The position numbers and the translations under genes are program-made. Under the pieces are notes generated by a model. It was not told the DNA's origin. It saw nothing but the letters and a program-made list of their open reading frames with translations, and made no database searches. Positions 8,879-17,623 of a DNA stretch of 64,000 nt are shown here, one piece after another; the stretch's first letter is position 1; the number at the start of each line of letters is the position of its first letter. The stretch spans positions 62,001 to 126,000 of the forward strand of contig NZ_JBHSJF010000001.1 in NCBI RefSeq assembly GCF_042652085.1, in the 5' to 3' direction. This stretch comes from Flaviflagellibacter deserti (lineage in GTDB: Bacteria; Pseudomonadota; Alphaproteobacteria; Rhizobiales; Methylopilaceae).

Positions 8879-9066
8879 ACTGGTCCTCCCTGGATGTTTT
8901 TCGTTCGGTACCCGCACGGTGAACGATGCGAGCCCCCGTGCTGCCGTGGACGGCTTCTCGCGTCAAGGCGTGAAAACCGCATTCTTTATGCAATTCATTG
9001 TCGCGGCGCGCGTCTACGTTGAACCGGTGGCGGGGCATGCAACTTTGGTCGTACTAAGTGACAATG

Positions 9067-9080
9067 CTGATTTCGATCAA
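9067..9080 (+). promoter_or_regulatory. FNR box (9 of 10 matches) upstream of the FNR gene
   Basis: CTGAT-TTCG-ATCAA differs from the FNR/FixK consensus TTGAT-N4-ATCAA at one base. If activation is class II (centre at -41.5), transcription would start near 9115, just before GGAG at 9117-9120. This suggests autoregulation of the downstream regulator. Confidence 0.55.
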
Positions 9081-9127
9081 ACGACTGGGGGCGTAAGTTC
9101 ACAGACGTACCGTCCTGGAGCCCGATC

Positions 9128-9853
9128 ATTCTCCACGTCCTGCCCCATCGCGCTCCGTGCGGGGTCTGCCTCGATTGCGATGTGCGGACGCGTGCCGTCT
9201 GCGCGGCTTTGGGCGATGACGAGGTCGGTGCGATCGAGAGCATCATGACCTCGGCCTCCGTCGAGGCGAATCAGATCCTGGTCGACGAGGGCGAACCGCG
9301 CCGGCGGGTCTATACCCTGACCTCGGGCATGCTGCGGCTGTCGATCGCGCTGCCGGACGGGCGGCGGCAGATCACAGGCTTCCTCGTGCCCGGCGATTAT
9401 CTCGGCCTCGCCGATGAAGGGGAGTATTCGCAGACCGCCGAGGCGGTGGTCGCGTCGAAGCTCTGTGCATTCCCCGTGCGCGAGATGGAAGGCCTTCAAG
9501 ACCGGTTTCCACGCCTTAAAGACCGTCTCCATCGGATGACCAGGCTGGCTCTGCGGCGAGCGCGCGACAGCCAGATGGTGCTGGGGCGTCTCACTCCGGT
9601 CGAAAAGCTCGCGAGCTTCCTCCTGATGTTCTCGGCCCGCGCCGCCGAGAACGGACTGCCTGACAATCCGCTCCTCCTGCCGATGAGCCGTACCGACATC
9701 GCGGACTATCTCGGCCTGACGATCGAGACCGTGAGCCGGAGCTTCACCAAGTTGAAGACGCGGGGCGTAATCCGGCTGCCGGAACCGCAGATCGTCGAGA
9801 TCGCGGACAGGACGGCGCTCGAAGGGATCAGCGGGATCGTCCTGCACGCCTGA
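9128..9853 (+). CDS. FNR/FnrN-type oxygen-sensing regulator
   Basis: This is a Crp/Fnr transcription factor with a cyclic-nucleotide-like sensor fold and a C-terminal HTH. The recognition helix IADYLGLTIETVSRSF contains the E-x2-SR residues that read TTGAT. The frame upstream of the first ordinary start (GTG at 9182) encodes a Cys cluster, CGVCLDCDVRTRAVCAAL, as in oxygen sensors that bind a 4Fe-4S cluster. A further Cys lies in the core (KLCAFPV). No ATG, GTG or TTG precedes the cluster, because the frame opens only at 9071. The best start is ATT at 9128, with GGAG seven bases before it, giving 241 residues with Cys 11, 14, 17, 25 and 113. Start choice is uncertain; the family call is firm. 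Confidence 0.85.
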   Translation: MLHVLPHRAPCGVCLDCDVRTRAVCAALGDDEVGAIESIMTSASVEANQILVDEGEPRRRVYTLTSGMLRLSIALPDGRRQITGFLVPGDYLGLADEGEYSQTAEAVVASKLCAFPVREMEGLQDRFPRLKDRLHRMTRLALRRARDSQMVLGRLTPVEKLASFLLMFSARAAENGLPDNPLLLPMSRTDIADYLGLTIETVSRSFTKLKTRGVIRLPEPQIVEIADRTALEGISGIVLHA

Positions 9854-9858
9854 CGGCG

Positions 9859-9872
9859 TTGATCGCGATCAA
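9859..9872 (+). promoter_or_regulatory. Perfect FNR/FixK box
   Basis: TTGAT-CGCG-ATCAA matches the FNR/FixK consensus at all ten fixed positions. It begins 5 bp after the regulator's stop codon. Its centre is 58 bp before the start of a small membrane protein, which puts a class II start site near 9907, just before that gene's AGGAGA. Confidence 0.75.
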
Positions 9873-9923
9873 TGCGGGGTCGCCAGGGCGGGCGCTCTCT
9901 CCCCACGCAACAGGAGAAGAGCC

Positions 9924-10070
9924 ATGCCTCTCGAAACTATCGTCGTTCTCAGTGCGGTTGTCAGCGTTTTCGGATTTTTCGCCTTCGTGCTGGAGTTCGC
10001 ATGCCGGCAATCGGCGCAGGCGCGGGCGGAAAAGGCCGCCCGCCACAGTCTGCTTCAGCCAGCCGAGTGA
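9924..10070 (+). CDS. 48-residue single-pass membrane protein under an FNR box
   Basis: This small gene starts at ATG 9924, with AGGAGA seven bases upstream. It encodes a 48-residue peptide whose N-terminal half is one transmembrane helix (MPLETIVVLSAVVSVFGFF onward to FVLEFA). The tail is short, basic and Ala/Gln-rich, ending HSLLQPAE. It sits directly after the FNR-type regulator and behind a perfect FNR box, so it is probably induced at low oxygen. The function is unknown. A subunit-like helper of a terminal oxidase is one possibility, but nothing in the sequence proves it. Its stop abuts the stop of the convergent glycosyltransferase gene. Confidence 0.65.
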   Translation: MPLETIVVLSAVVSVFGFFAFVLEFACRQSAQARAEKAARHSLLQPAE

Positions 10071-11219
10071 TCAGGCGAGGGACGGGTTGTCGAGCTCGTC
10101 CTGGGATTTCGGCCTGATGTCCATGGACTGACCGTGCCAGAGGATTTCACCCGCGAGCCAGCCCCGCATCCAAACGGCGGGGATCATGAAATCCCGCGCA
10201 AGCATAGCGACGGGCTGAAGCGGTGAGGTGTGCCAACCCTTGCGAGCGGCGAGCGCCATTTCCGGCACGTAGTTCACCAGCATGACAGCCGCAGCGGCAG
10301 CCGGGACGCTCACTCCGGCATTTGTCGCCGCGATCATCGCGGAGAGGATGGCGACGCCCGAGCCGATGAATATCTCCGGTACGTACAACGCCGGGAAGGT
10401 GACGCGGCGCAGGCGTGCCCAGCGGATCTGGCGGGACCAGATCTCCTTCGCGGTGCGCGAGCCGAGCGGCTGTTCGAACGGCGAATTGGCGAGATGGACA
10501 TGGCGGCCGGCGCGGCGCACCAGCTTGGTCGCCGCCGCGTCCTCGGCGATCTCCGCCGCGAGCGCGCGGATGCCGCCATTGCCATCGAGGAACGGCTTGT
10601 TCCAGAGCATGCTCTTGCCCTGCGCATAGCCCTGGCCGACGCTCTCGCCGGCATATTGCCAGCGGGCCTGCAGCGTATTGAGGAAGGCGCATTCGACCTC
10701 AGCCCAGAAACCGTCGGGCCGTGAACCGATCGGCGTCGAGCAGACGAGCCCGGTATCGGGCTCCCAACTGGCGAAGAGCTGCTGGATGTAATCGGCCGGC
10801 ATCAGGACGTTGGAATCGGCGAGCACGACCCAATCATTCCGCGCGGCGTCCCAGCCTTTGACGCAGTTGTTGAGCTTCGGATTCTCGCTGATGCGGTCGT
10901 CACCAGTGAGGATGCGCGCGGGGATATGAGGCACGGCCGCCATATGGCGTTCGATGACCTGGATGATCGGATCGCTGTCCTGGGCGACGCAGAAAATGAG
11001 CTCGTAATCCGGGTAATCGAGCGAGAAGGCGGATGTCAGCGTCTCGTCGGAGAACCGCTCGACACCGCGAGCGGGAATCACCACCGATACAGGCGGTATG
11101 GCGCGCGGCACCGGAAGCCGTTCGTGCCTGCTGAGCCGCATCGCGGCGAGGCTCAACGTCGTGAGATTGACGGTGGTGAGGAGGATCGAAAGGCCGGCAG
11201 TCGCAACGGTGATGCTCAT
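10071..11219 (-). CDS. Ceramide glucosyltransferase-like glycosyltransferase (GT21 type)
   Basis: This is a membrane-bound family-2-fold glycosyltransferase of 382 residues. It has an N-terminal helix (residues 5-27), then PPVSVVIPARG, the nucleotide-sugar Asp motif VLADSNVLM (the GT21 form of DxD), the acidic AEIAEDAAATKLV and the RQIRWARLRR motif, which is the (Q/R)xxRW signature of processive and ceramide-type enzymes. Two to three C-terminal helices follow. Bacterial relatives glucosylate ceramide or diacylglycerol, or act in hopanoid biosynthesis (HpnI-like). No hopanoid genes lie nearby, so the lipid acceptor is open. The start at 11219 is preferred over a GTG at 11231. Confidence 0.8.
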   Translation of the reverse strand: MSITVATAGLSILLTTVNLTTLSLAAMRLSRHERLPVPRAIPPVSVVIPARGVERFSDETLTSAFSLDYPDYELIFCVAQDSDPIIQVIERHMAAVPHIPARILTGDDRISENPKLNNCVKGWDAARNDWVVLADSNVLMPADYIQQLFASWEPDTGLVCSTPIGSRPDGFWAEVECAFLNTLQARWQYAGESVGQGYAQGKSMLWNKPFLDGNGGIRALAAEIAEDAAATKLVRRAGRHVHLANSPFEQPLGSRTAKEIWSRQIRWARLRRVTFPALYVPEIFIGSGVAILSAMIAATNAGVSVPAAAAAVMLVNYVPEMALAARKGWHTSPLQPVAMLARDFMIPAVWMRGWLAGEILWHGQSMDIRPKSQDELDNPSLA

Positions 11220-11402
11220 CGACGTCCCCACTGAAGCGAAGACAGTTATGCGACGGCAGATGCAAGTTTTATGACACGCGCCCGAGGATATCCCGTACGG
11301 AGGGAAACGTCTTCACGAACAGGAATTTACTGGCTATAGCGGAAGGCGGGTGGCGGCCCACGCGTCTTCGTTTCGACGGAGACGAAGACAGGATTCGCTC
11401 GC

Positions 11403-12362
11403 GTGCAGCGCTTCTCCACCCGTGACGTCCCGGCCCGGGACCGGCTCGCCTTCGCTCATGATTTCGTCGCCCGCCACGTCGCGGGCCTGCAATTCACCCC
11501 ATCCGCGGGGATCGATCTCGACTTCGATCTGTCGGCGATGATCCTGCCGTCGAACGTGACGGTGGGCGACGCGCGTTACACGCCGCTTCGGGGCGCCCGG
11601 ACCCGGGAACTCCTGCAGGACGGGCGCGACAATTACCTGATGACGATCCACGAGACCGATTTCGAATGCTCGATCGTCGGCGGTCCGCCGATCAAGGTAG
11701 CGGCCGGCGACGTGATGATCGTCAATGAAGGCGTGCAGATGAATTTCGATCTGCCTTACACACTGGTGAAGGTGATTTCGCTGGAGCGGTCGCGTATGGC
11801 CGGGCTCGTGCCGCGCATCGATCTCGACCACTCCTATCACATCCCCAGAAGCGCTCCCGGTGTCTCGCTGCTCGATGGCTACGCGGCTCTGTTGCGCCGC
11901 TATCCGCCAGATTCGGACAGAGCCCGTGCGGTCTCGTCGAACCACCTCTACGATCTCGCGGCGCTGATGTTCGAGGGAGTGGTCGACGGCGGAGCCGGGC
12001 GAACCGGGGCCGGCATCAAGGCGGCGCGCCTTGAACTGGTGAAGAGGGACATTCTCGACCGGATCGCCGATCCGGAGCTCGACGCGGCAGCTGTGGCGCG
12101 GCGCCAGGGGATTTCACCGCGCTATCTCCATATGCTGTTCGAGGGTGATGGCGTGACCTTCTCTGAGTTCCTCCGGATTAACCGGCTCGATCTGGCCTAT
12201 CGGCTGTTGCGGGTGACGCGGCCCGAGCGGGAGACGATCTCCTCCATCGCTTTCGATGTCGGTTTCCGCGACCTCTCCAGCTTCAACCGCGCCTTTCGGC
12301 AGCGCTACGGCGCGACGCCGTCAGACATCCGGGCGCAGGCCATGCGCGATCGCAGTTCCTGA
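11403..12362 (+). CDS. AraC family transcriptional regulator
   Basis: This is a 319-residue protein with an N-terminal AraC-binding-like (cupin) sensor domain (about residues 30-190) and a C-terminal double HTH (about 215-312). The second HTH carries the family signature ISSIAFDVGFRDLSSFNRAFRQRYGATPSD. The likely start is a GTG at 11403. It is divergent from the glycosyltransferase gene across 183 bp. The ligand and targets are unknown; the nearby lipoprotein and secreted genes downstream are candidates. Confidence 0.88.
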   Translation: MQRFSTRDVPARDRLAFAHDFVARHVAGLQFTPSAGIDLDFDLSAMILPSNVTVGDARYTPLRGARTRELLQDGRDNYLMTIHETDFECSIVGGPPIKVAAGDVMIVNEGVQMNFDLPYTLVKVISLERSRMAGLVPRIDLDHSYHIPRSAPGVSLLDGYAALLRRYPPDSDRARAVSSNHLYDLAALMFEGVVDGGAGRTGAGIKAARLELVKRDILDRIADPELDAAAVARRQGISPRYLHMLFEGDGVTFSEFLRINRLDLAYRLLRVTRPERETISSIAFDVGFRDLSSFNRAFRQRYGATPSDIRAQAMRDRSS

Positions 12363-12466
12363 GCCAAGTTCGCTCCATGCCGCATCTGTGCGCCTAGCGC
12401 CAAGACGCCCATCCCGGTGGGCCCTAACAAGGGCACGGGAAAAGGGGCGGCTCGATCAGGTGGGAC

Positions 12467-12829
12467 ATGAGAGAAGCCGTAATGCTGGTGTGCGCACTCG
12501 CGCTTATGGGATGTAACCAGACGACGAGTTCAACCGCACAGAAGACATCTGCCGAAACGAAGACTGCCGCAGCCGCTCCACGCGCTGTCGCCACACCGGC
12601 TGAGGCGCAGGCGGCTGCCAACCGCTGCGCCGATGCGGCTCAGCAAGCTGCGCAAGCCCAGACCAATGCGGCGATGATGGGCGGCGCGCTGTCCATGGTC
12701 GGCGGTTTCGGCGGAGTTGCCGGGCGCGGTGGCGTGATCGCTGCCCAGGCGGCATCGGTTGGCGGCTCGGTCATGCAGGCACAGGCCAACGGCCGGGCAC
12801 AGGCGGCCATGACGGCGGAGTGCCAGTGA
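12467..12829 (+). CDS. Small Gly/Ala-rich lipoprotein
   Basis: This is a 120-residue predicted lipoprotein. The signal peptide MREAVMLVCALALMGCNQTT ends in the lipobox ALMGC, so Cys16 would be lipidated. The mature part is Thr/Ala-rich. It has a Gly/Ala/Met segment (residues 65-105) resembling the glycine-zipper-like helical hairpins of outer membrane proteins. The stop overlaps the next start in TGATG, so the two are translated together. The family is not recognised by name. Confidence 0.7.
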   Translation: MREAVMLVCALALMGCNQTTSSTAQKTSAETKTAAAAPRAVATPAEAQAAANRCADAAQQAAQAQTNAAMMGGALSMVGGFGGVAGRGGVIAAQAASVGGSVMQAQANGRAQAAMTAECQ

Positions 12830-13329
12830 TGGAATTCCGTACTGTACGTACGCTTTGTCTCGCGCTGGCTTTGGGGATTAGCCTGACGCCGGTCGCCGCC
12901 ACCGCGTTGACGTCGGATGAAACCGCGAAGGTCGTCACGATCATTGAGAAGCTGCAGCCCTCGCGCGGCAAGGTCGCCTATGACGAGGGCGAGGCGGATC
13001 AATGGTTCGAGGACGATAGCGCGGAGAACGGATTGATCGGCAAGGCAGGCTTCGACCAGCAAGGCTGGAAGACCTCCTTCGACGCGGTGCTTAAGGGCTT
13101 CCTCGCGTCGATCCCTCAAGCGGAGATCGATGGTCTCCTGGAACAGGTGCGGACGCATTTCCGTCAGGCGCGGAACATGACGCCCGAGCAGCGGACCGCC
13201 GCGCTCAACCTCTACGACGAACAGGTCGCGATCATCCGCGCCCTACGTGAGGAGGGCCGCGCCTACGCGGACACCGTCCGCCCGTTCCAGGATCGCCTAC
13301 GCCGCGTCGTCTCCACCAACGGAGACTGA
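12829..13329 (+). CDS. Secreted protein of unknown function
   Basis: This is a 166-residue protein with a clear Sec signal peptide (MEFRTVRTLCLALALGISL, cleavage near ATA-LT). The mature part is helical and acidic with no transmembrane segment, no cysteine and no known motif. The start ATG overlaps the lipoprotein stop by one base, so the pair forms an operon. An in-frame ATG three codons upstream is less likely. Both products probably act at the cell envelope. Confidence 0.7.
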   Translation: MEFRTVRTLCLALALGISLTPVAATALTSDETAKVVTIIEKLQPSRGKVAYDEGEADQWFEDDSAENGLIGKAGFDQQGWKTSFDAVLKGFLASIPQAEIDGLLEQVRTHFRQARNMTPEQRTAALNLYDEQVAIIRALREEGRAYADTVRPFQDRLRRVVSTNGD

Positions 13330-13353
13330 CGCCGCTGGCGGATGTGCGCGGTT

Positions 13354-14940
13354 TCAGCCCCGTTCGCGCACATCCGCGAAGCGCAGAGCCGGCCAGTCCT
13401 GCTTGGCCTGGTCCAGGGCCCATGCGTTACGCGCCAGATAGACGAGCGCGCCATCCCGGTCCTCGGCGACCGATGAGCGGTTCACTTCCAGGAATTTTTC
13501 GATCACGGTCTTGTCGTCGCTGGCGATCCAGCGCGCGGTGACGAAGGGCGCCTGATCATACCGGATCGGCACGCCGTATTCCTTGTCCATACGCGAGGCG
13601 AGCACGTCGAGCTGAAGCGGGCCGACGACGCCGACGATGGCCTGCGCGCCGATCAGCGGACGGAAAACCTGCGTGACGCCTTCCTCGGCCATGTCCTGAA
13701 GCGCGCGGCTGAGCTGCTTGGCCTTCATCGGGTCATCAAGCGACACGCGGCGGAGGATTTCCGGCGCGAAGTTCGGAATGCCCTCGAAGCGGATCGTCTC
13801 GCCTTCGGTCAGCGTATCGCCGACGCGGAGCATTCCATGGTTCGGGATGCCGATAATGTCGCCGGGCAGCGCCTCGTCGGCGGTCTCGCGCTCCTGGGCG
13901 AAGAAGAAGATCGGCGCGGCGATCGTAACCATGCGGTTTTCGCGAACGTGGAACAGCTTCATGCCGCGCTTGAACTTGCCAGAGCAGAGCCGGACGAAGG
14001 CGACGCGGTCGCGATGGTTCGGGTCCATGTTCGCCTGGACCTTGAACACGAAGCCGGTGACCGGCGCCTCGCTCGCCGAGACCTTGCGGCCATTGGCCGG
14101 CCGCGTGGTTGGTGGCGGCGCGAATTTTTCGAGCGCGTCGAGCAGGCGGTCGACACCGAATTCCTTTAGCGCCGAGCCGAAATAGACCGGCGAGAGATGG
14201 CCTTCGAGGAAGCTTTCGCGGTCGAACCGCGAAAGAACGCCCTCGGCGAGTTCGAGGCCCTCGATGGAGGGATTGAGGATGTGCGGCTCGACGTGAGCTT
14301 TCTCCTCAAGTTCGTGCGGATCTGAGAAGGTGAGTTCCTTCGACTGCGTGCCGCCGCGCACCTCGGGAAGAAGCGCGACCTTCTGCTCGATGTCGATCAG
14401 GCCACGGAAATCGGTGCCGAGGCCGATCGGCCAGGTCATTGGCGCGAGATCGAGCGCGAGGCCCGACGCGATGTCGTCGAGCAGGGTCAGCGGGTCGACG
14501 CCTTCGCGATCGACCTTGTTGATGAAGGTGATGATCGGGATGTCGCGAAGGCGGCAGACCTCGAACAGCTTGCGGGTCTGGCTCTCGATGCCCTTGGCCG
14601 CGTCGATGACCATGACCGCGGCGTCGACTGCCGACAGCGTCCGGTAGGTGTCTTCCGAGAAGTCTGAGTGGCCGGGCGTATCGAGCAGGTTGAAGGTGAT
14701 GCCGTCGCGCTCGAACGTCATCACCGACGAGGTCACGGAGATGCCGCGCTTTTGCTCGATATCCATCCAGTCGGAGCGGGCGCGACGGCGCTCGCCACGT
14801 GCCTTCACGTCACCGGCCGCGCGGATGGCGCCGCCCGCCAGCAGCAAACGCTCGGTGAGCGTGGTCTTGCCGGCGTCGGGATGCGAGATGATCGCGAAGG
14901 TGCGGCGCGATGCGGACGGAGAAACGGATTCGGCAGTCAT
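13354..14940 (-). CDS. prfC: Peptide chain release factor 3
   Basis: This translational GTPase recycles release factors RF1 and RF2 from the ribosome after termination. At 528 residues it has the normal RF3 length. The GTPase motifs are intact: G1 SHPDAGKTTLTE, switch II LLDTPGHSDFSEDTYR and NKVDRE. The switch segment DIEQKRGISVTSSVMTF is typical of RF3. Domains II and III follow (GKFKRGMKLFHVRE; RFADVRERG at the end). It stands alone, converging with the secreted-protein operon. Confidence 0.96.
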   Translation of the reverse strand: MTAESVSPSASRRTFAIISHPDAGKTTLTERLLLAGGAIRAAGDVKARGERRRARSDWMDIEQKRGISVTSSVMTFERDGITFNLLDTPGHSDFSEDTYRTLSAVDAAVMVIDAAKGIESQTRKLFEVCRLRDIPIITFINKVDREGVDPLTLLDDIASGLALDLAPMTWPIGLGTDFRGLIDIEQKVALLPEVRGGTQSKELTFSDPHELEEKAHVEPHILNPSIEGLELAEGVLSRFDRESFLEGHLSPVYFGSALKEFGVDRLLDALEKFAPPPTTRPANGRKVSASEAPVTGFVFKVQANMDPNHRDRVAFVRLCSGKFKRGMKLFHVRENRMVTIAAPIFFFAQERETADEALPGDIIGIPNHGMLRVGDTLTEGETIRFEGIPNFAPEILRRVSLDDPMKAKQLSRALQDMAEEGVTQVFRPLIGAQAIVGVVGPLQLDVLASRMDKEYGVPIRYDQAPFVTARWIASDDKTVIEKFLEVNRSSVAEDRDGALVYLARNAWALDQAKQDWPALRFADVRERG

Positions 14941-15015
14941 GGCCGCTGGGTTTGTCTCGATTGTTCGGGTTGGCGTTCACCTACCAGCCGCGGGCCGGTT
15001 TGAACAGGCGCGGGG

Positions 15016-15840
15016 CTACTTGCAGTAAAGTGCGTTCTTATTGCGGCCGCGCTTAGCGAGATCCAGGTGGAAATGCTCGGCGTGAGAGGGATCGGAGCCG
15101 GGGCCGAGCACCGTCGTGAACGGGCCGCAGGCCTTGCCGCGGATCTCGGTCATGAAGGCGAGGCCGGGTTCGGTCGGGTCACCGACCTTCACCGTCTTGC
15201 CGGATAGCTGCTGGAAGTAGCCTATATCGATGGCGTTCGCCTTGGCGTGCTCGCTCATCTTGGCGCCCGCGACGTGATTGCGGGGCCGGCACTGGTAGCC
15301 GCCCGTGCTCTGGAAACCCTTGATCGCCTCGCCGAGATGCTTGAGCGCCATCGGCTGAAGCGAATCCCGGACCCAGGTGACGAGCGAAGACGCGATCGCG
15401 CATTGCGTCGTTATCGGCGGATCCAGCACAACCGGCTGGCTGTCCTTCGGGCGGATCGCGATCAGTCTGATCGGAGTCAGCGCCCCGCATTCTCCCTCGG
15501 TGAGACGCGGCAGTCGTTCGAACTCGGCCTCCTTCGAGGTTTCCAGAGCGTCGCAGATCGGGTCGGGCACGGGTTCGATCGGGAATTCGACTTCCACGGT
15601 TCCCGGCGGCACTGGTGTTGGCTCTGGACCCGGCTTTTCCTTTGTCGCTTCCTCGTTCCGAGGTTCCGCCTCCGCAGGCTTCTCGACGGATTTCTCGGTC
15701 AGCGATTTCGGCTTCGGCTTCGGCTCCGGCAAGGCCGGCGGCGGCTTCAATGCGGCCGGCCTTGGCTGCGGCAAGGGGACCGCCATGGCGGCGAAAGCGA
15801 AAGTGCAAAGGAGGAGGGAGATGGTCAGCCGCAGGGTCAC
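15016..15840 (-). CDS. Extensin-like family secreted protein, M15-like fold motifs
   Basis: This is a 274-residue exported protein with a signal peptide (MTLRLTISLLLCTFAFAAMA), a Pro/Lys/Glu-rich linker (residues 22-100) and an extensin-like C-terminal domain. The domain carries SEHAKANAIDIG and SHAEHFHLDLA. These match the zinc-binding His/Asp pattern of LAS-type (M15) peptidoglycan peptidases, together with paired cysteines. A role in peptidoglycan trimming is therefore plausible, though family members are annotated only as extensin-like. The linker would let the domain reach the cell wall. Confidence 0.8.
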   Translation of the reverse strand: MTLRLTISLLLCTFAFAAMAVPLPQPRPAALKPPPALPEPKPKPKSLTEKSVEKPAEAEPRNEEATKEKPGPEPTPVPPGTVEVEFPIEPVPDPICDALETSKEAEFERLPRLTEGECGALTPIRLIAIRPKDSQPVVLDPPITTQCAIASSLVTWVRDSLQPMALKHLGEAIKGFQSTGGYQCRPRNHVAGAKMSEHAKANAIDIGYFQQLSGKTVKVGDPTEPGLAFMTEIRGKACGPFTTVLGPGSDPSHAEHFHLDLAKRGRNKNALYCK

Positions 15841-15888
15841 ATCGGCACAAACGGCCGGACGGCGAAGAAGTTCACCCGAAAGAGAAGG

Positions 15889-16833
15889 TCAGTTGGATGC
15901 CGAGGTTTCGAACGCTGGCGTTTCGACGACCCGGGCGATATCGGACGCGAGGCGTTCGATCTCCCGTCGGAGCGCTGCCATCTCCTCGTTGTCGGCGCCG
16001 CCGCGGGCGAAGCCGTCCATCTCGACCTGCGCGACCGATAGTTGGCCGAGCAGGTTGTTTTTCTCGGCCTGCAATTCGTCGATCCTCTTCTGGAACTCGC
16101 GCTCGTTCAGATCGAGTTTCGTTAGCGCCTGAGAGAGATTGCTCTCGGTCTCGACCAACTTCTGATGGATGCTCTCCGCGCGGTCGTGCTCGTTCTTGAC
16201 TGCCTCGTTGGTGCGGTTGAGCCGTTCCTGAATCTCCTCGGCTGCCTGGCGGGCTGCCGCGAGCTGGCGTTCGAGGTTCGCGATGACCTGGCTGGACTGG
16301 GCGCTCTGACTTTGCACGGTTGCGCTCTGGACCTTGCGGTCGTCGGCGAGGCGAACGAGCTCCGTGGTGTCGTCCTGAGCGATCTCCAGTTCATCGCGTG
16401 TAATGGCCAGCAGGCGTTCGGTCTCGGAGAGGCGCTGCCTCGTTGCGTTGAGTTCGGCACCGACCTTCGCGACCTCGTTTCGGGCGGCGGCCTCGCGCTG
16501 CGCCCAGTCCGCGATCGCGGCGCGATCGGTCTCGATCTGCGCCTTCATGTCGAGGATGTCCTGATTGCGCCGGCCGACATCGGCCATGCTGGCTGTCATC
16601 CGCTCGCGCATGATGTTGGCCTGGCGCTCAAGTCGGCGATGCTCGACGGCAAGCTGGGCGCGAACGAGGTCGCGAGACGCGACGATCTCGTCACGGGACA
16701 GGGGCAGGCGCCGCATGATGCGATGCGTCGTCAGCCGCACGGCGCGGTTCCAGAGCGCGCGGCCAAAGAACAGCGCGACGAGGCTCGCGGTCAGAAAGCC
16801 GAGCGCGGCGTATAGAAGCGGCTCGACCATCAC
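15889..16833 (-). CDS. Membrane-anchored coiled-coil protein, unknown
   Basis: This is a 314-residue protein with one N-terminal transmembrane helix (residues 5-24). A basic segment follows (FGRALWNRAVRLTTHRIMRR), then about 230 residues of heptad-rich coiled coil, for example ERQLAAARQAAEEIQERLNR. The short C-terminus has no Cys and no catalytic motif. The layout resembles cytosolic coiled-coil proteins anchored to the inner membrane, such as RmuC-like or polar scaffold proteins. The family is not named here. It lies between two envelope genes on the same strand. Confidence 0.7.
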   Translation of the reverse strand: MMVEPLLYAALGFLTASLVALFFGRALWNRAVRLTTHRIMRRLPLSRDEIVASRDLVRAQLAVEHRRLERQANIMRERMTASMADVGRRNQDILDMKAQIETDRAAIADWAQREAAARNEVAKVGAELNATRQRLSETERLLAITRDELEIAQDDTTELVRLADDRKVQSATVQSQSAQSSQVIANLERQLAAARQAAEEIQERLNRTNEAVKNEHDRAESIHQKLVETESNLSQALTKLDLNEREFQKRIDELQAEKNNLLGQLSVAQVEMDGFARGGADNEEMAALRREIERLASDIARVVETPAFETSASN

Positions 16834-16923
16834 GAAGCCCGATTTCGCCTAGCGGAGAGGGCCATATGCCATGCACGGCCTGCCGCCGCCAGTGTTCAGT
16901 GGCGACAGACCGTCATGAATTCG

Positions 16924-17514
16924 TCAGAAGGGATTCCAGGTCGCGGACGGCGTGAACTTCAGATAGCCGACATTGACGCCGAAACGGGCGCCGACGCCCG
17001 ACTGGATCGGCACCAGCACGATGTTGTCGATCGTCAGTGCCGTCATGCCGAAGCCGCCAACGAGATAGGCGGAGCCGTTAATGCCGCCATAGCGCCTGAA
17101 GATCGCGCGTGGACCGGGGAGGTTGTAGACGAGGATCATCGTCCGGGCGCCCTCGCCGCCGAAGTCGAAGCCGAGCGACGGCCCCTGCCAGTAGACCCGG
17201 CTTTCGCCCTCGGTCTTCATGTAGAGCTTGCCCTCGCCGTAGCGCAGGCCCGCGCCGATCGCGCCCGAGCCCTCCTGGCCGAGGATATAGCCGTTCGGTC
17301 GACCCCATTGCTGGCCGGCGCGCTCGACGAGCATCGCCAGCTCTCGCGAGACGGTGCCGAAGAATTTATGACCTCTCGAGACGATCTCGTCCGCCGAATA
17401 GGTGCCGGCGCGTTGCGAGGTTTCATACTGCGCAGCGGCGGGCGAGGCGGCCAGGCCGGCCAAGGCGAGCGAGAAAGCGGCAAACAGCAGGCGGGCAGCG
17501 GAGGTTAGCGGCAT
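16924..17514 (-). CDS. eipA: EipA-like envelope integrity protein (DUF1134)
   Basis: This is a 196-residue periplasmic protein with a signal peptide cleaved near AAAQYE. The mature part matches the DUF1134 pattern: YSADEIVSRGHKFFGTVSRE, GAGLRYGEGKLYMK and VYWQGPSLGFDFGGEGART. The Brucella member EipA is a small beta-barrel protein needed for envelope integrity and linked genetically to peptidoglycan and O-antigen. The ending YLKFTPSATWNPF is typical. Its neighbours are also envelope genes. Confidence 0.85.
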   Translation of the reverse strand: MPLTSAARLLFAAFSLALAGLAASPAAAQYETSQRAGTYSADEIVSRGHKFFGTVSRELAMLVERAGQQWGRPNGYILGQEGSGAIGAGLRYGEGKLYMKTEGESRVYWQGPSLGFDFGGEGARTMILVYNLPGPRAIFRRYGGINGSAYLVGGFGMTALTIDNIVLVPIQSGVGARFGVNVGYLKFTPSATWNPF

Positions 17515-17623
17515 CTCACTCAGATCCCCGGCGAGTGGTTGAAGTGCGCAAGTGATTCGCGGAGCGCGAATGCACCGACTTTTGAACGAAACTGTGACCG
17601 AGCAAAGGCCGTCTTTCCCGCCA

